Shown here: piece after piece, positions 58,817-64,000 of the stretch
Layout of the letters: every line of letters starts with the position of its first letter
How positions within the stretch are numbered: the first letter of the stretch is position 1
Assembly: GCA_001767525.1 (NCBI GenBank)
Contig: MELF01000038.1
Span: 30,591 to 94,590 of the forward strand
Length of the DNA stretch: 64,000 bases
Reading direction: 5' to 3'
Origin: Acidobacteria bacterium RIFCSPLOWO2_12_FULL_68_19
GTDB taxonomy: Bacteria; Acidobacteriota; Vicinamibacteria; Vicinamibacterales; UBA2999
Translations under genes and position numbers: made by a program
The notes under the pieces: model-generated
What the model was told of the DNA's origin: nothing
The model's database searches: none
Seen by the model: the letters and a program-made list of their open reading frames with translations, nothing else

Positions 58817-60988
58817 ATGAGGAACAGAGCCCTGACCGTGGCGCTCGCGGCGGTCTGCCTCGGGATCTTCTGGGTCGCCGCCCCGGTTGGCACGAGCGCC
58901 CTTCAGACCGGCGCGGCGGTTTCCATCGACACTGACGACATTGGCGGCATGGTCAGCGGGCCGCGCGGACCGGAGGCGGGGGTCTGGGTGATTGCCGAAA
59001 CCGCCGACCTGGCGACACGCTTCAGCCGGACGGTCGTCACCGACGACCAGGGACGCTTCCTCGTGCCCGATCTGCCGAAAGCGACCTACAACGTCTGGGT
59101 GCGCGGCTACGGGCTCGTCGATTCACCGAAGGTGCAGACGGCGCCCGGTCGCCTGCTGAACCTGCGGGCGGTGCCGGCGCCGAACCCGCGCGCGGCCGCG
59201 GAGTACTACCCGGCCGGCTACTGGTACTCCCTGGCGCGCGTGCCGGACAAGAGTGAGTTCCCAGGCACGGGCCCCGACGGCAACGGCATCTCGCCGAACG
59301 TCAAGAGCCAGGCCGACTGGCTCCGGATGATGAAGTCGGGCAACTGCACGGCGTGTCATCAGCTCGGCACCAAGGGGACCCGCGAGCTGCCCGCGTCGCT
59401 CGGGAAATTCGGCTCGTCGGCCGCCGCCTGGGAGCGCCGCGTGCAATCCGGACAGGCGGGCAGCCAGATGCTCAACGGCATCGAGCAGATGGGGCGCCGG
59501 CGCGCGTTCGCCATGTTCGCCGACTGGACCGATCGCGTCGCCGCCGGCGAGGTGCCGCCCGCGCCCCCGCGACCGCAGGGCCTCGAACGCAACGTCGTCA
59601 TCACGCAGTGGGACTGGGCCGACCCCAAGGCGTATCTCCACGATCTCGTGTCGACCGATCGCCGGAACCCGCGTCTCAACGCGAACGGTCCGGTGTACGG
59701 CTCCCTCGAGGTGAGCGCCGACTACCTGCCCGTGCTCGATCCGATGTCCCATCGACCGAGCCAGGTGAAGCTGACGGTGCGCGATCCGAACACGCCGCCC
59801 GCCTCGGCGCCGAAGATGCCGCAGCCCTCTCCGTACTGGGGCGAGGAAGTGGTCTGGACGAGCCGGAACAACGTCCACAACCCGATGATGGACGAGCTGG
59901 GGCGCGTCTGGATTACGTCGGCCATTCGGCCGCCGGCCAACCCCGACTCCTGTCGCGAGGGTTCGACGCATCCGTCGGCGAAGGCGTTTCCGCTCAACAA
60001 CGCCGGACGGCACCTCGCCGTCTACGACCCACGGACCCAGAAGCTGACGCACATCAGCACGTGCTTCGGAACGCACCACCTGATGTTCGCCGAAGACCGG
60101 AACCGCACGCTCTGGACGAGCGGCGGCGGCCAGGTCGTCGGGTGGCTGAATACGAAGCTGTTCGACGAGACCGGCGACGAGATGAAGTCGCAGGGGTGGA
60201 CCGCGCTCATCATGGACGCCAACGGCAACGGGCGGCGCGACGCGTACGTGGAGCCGGACCAGCCGACCGATCCCACCAAGGACAAGCGGATTGGCGGCGC
60301 GTTCTACGGCGTGTCACCGGCGCCGGACGGCTCGGTCTGGGGCTCCATGCTGGGAATGCCCGGCGCGGTTGTACGCCTCACCCCCGGCTCGAACCCGCCG
60401 GAGACGGCGCTCGCGGAGATGTACCAGCCGCCGTTCAACAACCCGAACGCCAAGGTCGAAGGGTACTCGCCGCGCGGCTTCGACGTCGATCGCGACGGCG
60501 TCGCCTGGCTCGCGCTCGCCAGCGGCCATCTGGCCAGTTTCGACCGCCGCAAGTGCAAAGGGGCGCTCACCGGACCGGCGGCGACGACCGGCCAGCACTG
60601 CCCTGAGGGGTGGACGCTCTATCCGGAACCGCTGCCCCACTTCACGGGCGTGACCGATTCGGGCAGCGTCGAGGCGAGCTACTTCACGTGGGTCGATCAG
60701 TTCGACACCCTCGGCCTCGGGCGCAACGTGCCGATCAACACCGGGAACGCCGCGGAAGGACTGCTCGTGCTGAAGGACGGCACGTGGGTCGTGCTGCGCG
60801 TGCCGTATCCCACCGGCTACTACACCAAGTGGCTCGACGGCCGCATCGACGATCCGAACGCCGGCTGGAAAGGGCGCGGGCTCTGGACGACGGTCAGCAC
60901 GCGGGCGCCGTTCCACATGGAAACCGGCCGCGGGACGACCAGCAAGGTGGTGAAGTTCCAGCTCCGTCCCGGTCCGCTGGCGAGGTAA
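58817..60988 (+). CDS. Carboxypeptidase-regulatory-like / CxxCH haem / beta-propeller protein (paralogue 3)
   Basis: 723 residues. Signal peptide (GTSALQTGA), Ig-like domain with MVSGPRGPEAGVWVIAETAD, VVTDDQGRFLVPDLPKATY, haem site CTACH, then RNNVHNPMMDELGRVWITSA, HLMFAEDRNRTLWTSGGGQV, GFDVDRDGVAWLALASGHLA and SYFTWVDQFDTLGLGRNVPI. It is the most regular of the three copies. The order of domains and ten or more long motifs are shared with 13510 and 45574. Single gene with its own promoter at 58763. Confidence 0.87.
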   Translation: MRNRALTVALAAVCLGIFWVAAPVGTSALQTGAAVSIDTDDIGGMVSGPRGPEAGVWVIAETADLATRFSRTVVTDDQGRFLVPDLPKATYNVWVRGYGLVDSPKVQTAPGRLLNLRAVPAPNPRAAAEYYPAGYWYSLARVPDKSEFPGTGPDGNGISPNVKSQADWLRMMKSGNCTACHQLGTKGTRELPASLGKFGSSAAAWERRVQSGQAGSQMLNGIEQMGRRRAFAMFADWTDRVAAGEVPPAPPRPQGLERNVVITQWDWADPKAYLHDLVSTDRRNPRLNANGPVYGSLEVSADYLPVLDPMSHRPSQVKLTVRDPNTPPASAPKMPQPSPYWGEEVVWTSRNNVHNPMMDELGRVWITSAIRPPANPDSCREGSTHPSAKAFPLNNAGRHLAVYDPRTQKLTHISTCFGTHHLMFAEDRNRTLWTSGGGQVVGWLNTKLFDETGDEMKSQGWTALIMDANGNGRRDAYVEPDQPTDPTKDKRIGGAFYGVSPAPDGSVWGSMLGMPGAVVRLTPGSNPPETALAEMYQPPFNNPNAKVEGYSPRGFDVDRDGVAWLALASGHLASFDRRKCKGALTGPAATTGQHCPEGWTLYPEPLPHFTGVTDSGSVEASYFTWVDQFDTLGLGRNVPINTGNAAEGLLVLKDGTWVVLRVPYPTGYYTKWLDGRIDDPNAGWKGRGLWTTVSTRAPFHMETGRGTTSKVVKFQLRPGPLAR

Positions 60989-61072
60989 CCCGTACCTGTG
61001 TCCGGGGGTGCGAGAGTCCACCCCCGGACACGTCATCGGGCTTGCCGCCGCCCTGGCCCCATCTGCCAGGCC

Positions 61073-61091
61073 ATATTACAATCCGTAATAT
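61073..61091 (+). promoter_or_regulatory. Operator overlapping the antitoxin start
   Basis: ATATTAC (61073-61079) and GTAATAT (61085-61091) form a perfect inverted repeat with a 5-base spacer, and the right arm includes the first two bases of the antitoxin ATG. A ribbon-helix-helix dimer bound here would block both transcription and the start. Confidence 0.7.
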
Positions 61092-61329
61092 GAAGACTAT
61101 TGCTATTACCATCGATGAGGACATCCTCGAGCGTCTCGATCGTGTCGCTCGGCCCGGTGGCGGGCGCGGTCTCAACCGCTCGCGGATCATCCGCACCGCG
61201 GTTCGCGACTACGTGTCGCGTCTCGAGCGCCAGCTCGACGAGGAGCGCGAGGCGGCCATCGTTCGTCGTCATCGAGGCAGGTTGGCGCGGCAGGCCGCCG
61301 CGCTCGTACGCCAGCAGGCGAAACCGTGA
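61090..61329 (+). CDS. Ribbon-helix-helix antitoxin
   Basis: 79 residues: MKTIAITIDEDILERLDRVA then LNRSRIIRTAVRDYVSRLER is a clear CopG-type ribbon-helix-helix. The rest is charged helix for toxin binding. The stop overlaps the GTG of the MazF gene by four bases. Second such module in the window, with a different operator from 54614. Confidence 0.87.
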   Translation: MKTIAITIDEDILERLDRVARPGGGRGLNRSRIIRTAVRDYVSRLERQLDEEREAAIVRRHRGRLARQAAALVRQQAKP

Positions 61330-61658
61330 AGTGGGGCGAGATCTACCGCACACGGGACGCGGTGGCCGAACGCGGCCACAAGCCGGGCTTCTATGTGATC
61401 GTGTCGCGGGACTTCATTGCCGGGAACGAGGACATCTCCACGGTTGTGTGCGCCCCCGTGTACGGAGAGGTGCTCGGCCTCCGCACGGAGGTCGCCATTG
61501 ATGCCGCCGACGGCGTTCCCCGCCCGAGCTCGATCCGCTGCGATTTCCTGACATTGATGTTCAAGAGGAAGCTGACCGGATTCGTCTCGACCCTCTCGGA
61601 CCAGAAGCGCGCCGCGCTGAAAGACGCGCTCGCGCACGCCCTGCAGCTCACGTCCTGA
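61326..61658 (+). CDS. MazF/PemK-family endoribonuclease toxin
   Basis: 110 residues from a GTG overlapping the antitoxin stop. MKWGEIYRTRDAVAERGHKP and GFYVIVSRDFIAGNEDISTV carry the MazF beta-strand pattern; SIRCDFLTLMFKRKLTGFVS is the central strand pair with the conserved Arg, and a C-terminal helix follows. Divergent from the toxin at 54945 in sequence, so it is not a recent duplicate. Confidence 0.87.
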   Translation: MKWGEIYRTRDAVAERGHKPGFYVIVSRDFIAGNEDISTVVCAPVYGEVLGLRTEVAIDAADGVPRPSSIRCDFLTLMFKRKLTGFVSTLSDQKRAALKDALAHALQLTS

Positions 61659-61785
61659 GCGCGCGAGCGGGTTGTTGGCGGACGCCATCGACCGAGACCG
61701 ATCGGCGAGCGCCCGTGCGCCGGCGGCGGCGCCCGCGTCCGGGGCGGGTCGACGGGCGGAGGGTGGCTGCCCCGCCCGTTCCGGG

Positions 61786-63300
61786 TCAGTTCGTCTTGTT
61801 CACCAACTGCAGGAACTGCGACAGCGGCGCGGGATTGCCGTGAATCCCGACGAGTGTCGCCACGTCGAGCTTCAGCCGCTCGAGGTTCCGCTGGAGCGCG
61901 CGGTTGTTGGCGTTGGGCGCCGCCGCAGCCGGGTTGTAGAGGTCGGCCTGCACCACGACCTTCTCGCGCGGGATGTAGGCGATGAGCATCCCTCCCGCAT
62001 GCGGGAGCCCCTGCACGTTGTACAGCTCCACGGTGCGCACCCCGTCTGTCAGCACGTATTTCTCGCGCACGGTCTCGAAGATGTACCCTTCCGACCACTC
62101 CTCCGGCGGGTAGAGCGAGTACCGATCGGGCTCGAGAAGCCACGGTCGCGCCCGCAGCACTTCCTGGTAGTACGGGCGGTTGCCCTCGTGCGTCACCACG
62201 GTCGCGCCCTCGTGGACGTATGTGCGAATGCCGCCCAGGTGATCCCAGTGGTGATGCGTATTGACGACGAAGCGGATCGGTTTGTTCGGCATGAGCCTGT
62301 TCACTTCACCGATCGCCGCCAGTGACCGCTCCTCGTTGAGCGGCGCCTCGATCACGACGACGTGGTCGCTGAACTCGACCGCCACGCTGTTGTGGCTGCC
62401 GCCGGCCAGCAGATAGAGACCCTCGCCCAGCTTCTGCGTCTGGACGCGCACCGGTTCGGGCTTCGCGGTCCGGACGACATCGGGCACCGCCGCCGTCGCG
62501 TTCGGCACGTTCAGCCGCACCTCGGAAATCGTCTCGAGGCCGAATGCGTGGTCTCCGCCGCTCACGTTCGGCTGGTGCCCGCCGTCGTCGAAATCCTGAT
62601 GCTGGTGAAAGCGCGGCACCTGCACGCCGTTGACGGCCCGGTAGTTCGTGTAGACGTTCTCGAGGTACAGATCGCCGACGACAGGACTGGGCACCCACGT
62701 CTGCACGCGCTGGACCATGCTCTTGACGTTGATGGTGCCGTTGATGCGGTACTTGCCGAGGGCCACGAACGAGACGATGGTCACCCGCTCACCGTACTCC
62801 CGGCGTGCGACCATCGTCGGGTTCGCGCCTGGCGCCATCGCCCCCTTGAGGAAGCCGTACGGGGTGGTCAGGATCTCGATCTGACGCATCTCGGCGGCAG
62901 TCGGCTGCGGCACCGCCTGGCCCTGGGCGTTCAGGGTCCACGCGAAGTTGCCGCTGACGAAGGTGACGACCTTCTGCGGCGTCAGGAAGGGAAAACCGGC
63001 GCCGCCCCCGCGCGGCGGGTTGTCCCCCTGCGCCCTGACGTATTCCTCGCGCGAGGACATCGTGTCGAAGTCGATCGTCCGGGTGTAGCTCGTCAGGTCG
63101 ACCCGCGGCCAGTCCTGATCGGGCGCGAAGTTCTGGCCGACCATCCCCTGCCAGCCGGTGCCGGTGTACTGGATGGACCGCATGTTCTCGACGCCCATTG
63201 CCTTCGCCGCGGCCTGCAGGACGCTCCGCGCATCCTGCGCCGGAGCCGACACTGCCATGAGCGCCGCGAGGCTCACTGACAGCCAGAGTCGCGTTGTCAT
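61786..63300 (-). CDS. Secreted MBL-fold metallohydrolase with long N-terminal domain
   Basis: 504 residues: signal peptide (SAPAQDARS), an N-terminal ~230-residue domain starting LQAAAKAMGVENMRSIQYTG and including NGVQVPRFHQHQDFDDGGHQ, and a C-terminal MBL core with VVNTHHHWDHLGGIRTYVHE (H-x-H-x-D-H), HEGNRPYYQEVLRARPWLLE and VGIHGNPAPLS. The N-terminal part looks like an outer-membrane-lipoprotein-sorting-like domain. This architecture is seen in predicted alkylsulfatase-like or quinone-linked MBL proteins, but the substrate is not known. Confidence 0.87.
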   Translation of the reverse strand: MTTRLWLSVSLAALMAVSAPAQDARSVLQAAAKAMGVENMRSIQYTGTGWQGMVGQNFAPDQDWPRVDLTSYTRTIDFDTMSSREEYVRAQGDNPPRGGGAGFPFLTPQKVVTFVSGNFAWTLNAQGQAVPQPTAAEMRQIEILTTPYGFLKGAMAPGANPTMVARREYGERVTIVSFVALGKYRINGTINVKSMVQRVQTWVPSPVVGDLYLENVYTNYRAVNGVQVPRFHQHQDFDDGGHQPNVSGGDHAFGLETISEVRLNVPNATAAVPDVVRTAKPEPVRVQTQKLGEGLYLLAGGSHNSVAVEFSDHVVVIEAPLNEERSLAAIGEVNRLMPNKPIRFVVNTHHHWDHLGGIRTYVHEGATVVTHEGNRPYYQEVLRARPWLLEPDRYSLYPPEEWSEGYIFETVREKYVLTDGVRTVELYNVQGLPHAGGMLIAYIPREKVVVQADLYNPAAAAPNANNRALQRNLERLKLDVATLVGIHGNPAPLSQFLQLVNKTN

Positions 63301-63662
63301 GATTCCCTCCGCCCTGAACCGACGCCGTCCGGACCGACCCGAGCGGCCACAGGCGTGCCTATTATGGGCCAAAGCTTTCGCAGCAGATCCGGCCTCCTGG
63401 AGCGGCACCCGGTCGTTCTCCTGCCGTGCGGTGGAATGACGACACGCGACCAGGGATGGCGCGCGAAGGAGCGACAACGTGGATCGGACGCCAGGAAAAA
63501 CACACGCACGACGCGGTCATTTCCCCGGGAGCCCGCCCCCCGCCATCGCCACGCAATCGAAGCGGCGAACGAAGGGCCGAATTTCCCGTGGCATACGACG
63601 TGCAGCCTTCTCGACAACTGGAAATCTCCGTGGCCTGGGACGGCACGCCGTACTAAGGGACC
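63301..63662. other. 362-base stretch without a recognisable gene
   Basis: Frames here are short or show biased composition. I see no repeat, tRNA or strong hairpin. Confidence 0.4.
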
Positions 63663-63956
63663 ATGGCCATCGCACATCGCATTCGCTCGGTGCCCGGAAT
63701 CCATTCCGCAGCGACGTGCGCCACTGCCCCGCCGCTGCACGAGCGTCGCGATCCCACCACGCGGGAGCGCCTTCGGCAACGCGTGCGCTCCGAGTTCAAC
63801 GAAATGCCAGGCCTGGCGCTGACCCTGGCGCAGGCCGTACGCCTGTTCGGAGTTCGAGAGGACGTCTGCGTCCGCGTGCTCGGGGAGCTCGGCGCTGAGG
63901 GGCTGGTCCACCGCACCCTGTCCAGGCGGTACCAGCGACGACAACATCCGAGGTGA
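63663..63956 (+). CDS. Small winged-helix-like protein
   Basis: 97 residues. The segment RVRSEFNEMPGLALTLAQAV followed by RLFGVREDVCVRVLGELGAE resembles a short family of winged-helix proteins (PGL.LTLAQA..L) common in GC-rich soil bacteria. The start ATGGCCATCGCACATCGC is uncertain: the first 30 residues are not conserved-looking, and an in-frame later start is possible. Probably DNA binding; no partner is visible before the window ends. Confidence 0.6.
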   Translation: MAIAHRIRSVPGIHSAATCATAPPLHERRDPTTRERLRQRVRSEFNEMPGLALTLAQAVRLFGVREDVCVRVLGELGAEGLVHRTLSRRYQRRQHPR

Positions 63957-64000
63957 ATGGACGCATCGGTCTCCGATTGAGGGGCTCGCTGCCGCCTCGG

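Overview
The window looks like a chromosomal stretch of a GC-rich, Gram-negative soil bacterium. The best guess is an Acidobacteriota member, probably the Vicinamibacteria. This is inference from gene content: many secreted proteins of the 'PDLSGVW / GHSVGRWEGDTLVVD' type, proteins joining a carboxypeptidase-regulatory-like domain, a CxxCH haem site and a beta-propeller, DUF5916 and DUF6152 proteins, NHL-repeat propellers, outer-membrane barrels and TolC. No rRNA or marker gene is present to settle it.

Layout. 1-5.9 kb: the end of a BlaI-type repressor, its M56 (BlaR1-like) peptidase partner, a B12-binding radical SAM enzyme and a LolA-like protein, then a reverse-strand barrel and an AraC regulator. 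6-12.1 kb: an accessory island. It holds a vapC toxin and its antitoxin, a fossil of another vapC 3' end, a zinc-ribbon gene without a start codon, gene fragments, an orphan antitoxin, an AAA ATPase + DUF4276 pair that resembles a defence module, a broken IS3 orfA and tRNA-Glu(UUC). 12.2-30.3 kb: mostly housekeeping and secreted genes. These are DUF6644/DUF6152, the first haem/propeller protein, rhomboid, a 907-residue coiled-coil protein, gamma-glutamyltransferase, NHL propellers, two coupled metallo-beta-lactamase-fold genes, a Mut7-C RNase with MFS exporter, and PPi-type phosphofructokinase.

30.4-41.6 kb: two opposed operons around one short promoter region (37.32-37.42 kb). Leftward runs ECF sigma - anti-sigma-like - secreted protein - MacA-like - MacB ATPase - MacB permease - TolC. 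Rightward runs CotH kinase - porin - VTC (polyphosphate polymerase-like) - DUF4956, joined by 4-base start/stop overlaps. Both promoters read GGAACT-N14-GTCAA and point away from each other, so I infer that the sigma factor drives both operons.

41.7-64 kb: Kup potassium transporter, an AbgB-like amidohydrolase next to the second haem/propeller protein, a dihaem cytochrome c, DUF5916 protein, an M20 peptidase homologue lacking two expected catalytic residues, an NHL protein, two ribbon-helix-helix/MazF modules with visible palindromic operators, two more 'PDLSGVW' proteins, DUF6152, a HbpS-like protein, the third haem/propeller protein, a third metallo-beta-lactamase-fold protein and a small winged-helix protein.

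A striking non-coding theme is tandem repetition with an exact 7-base period but different motifs at different intergenic sites (7.4, 12.7, 21.3, 22.5, 23.5, 25.5, 28.8 and 57.6 kb). Two motif families recur at separate loci with the same unit order.
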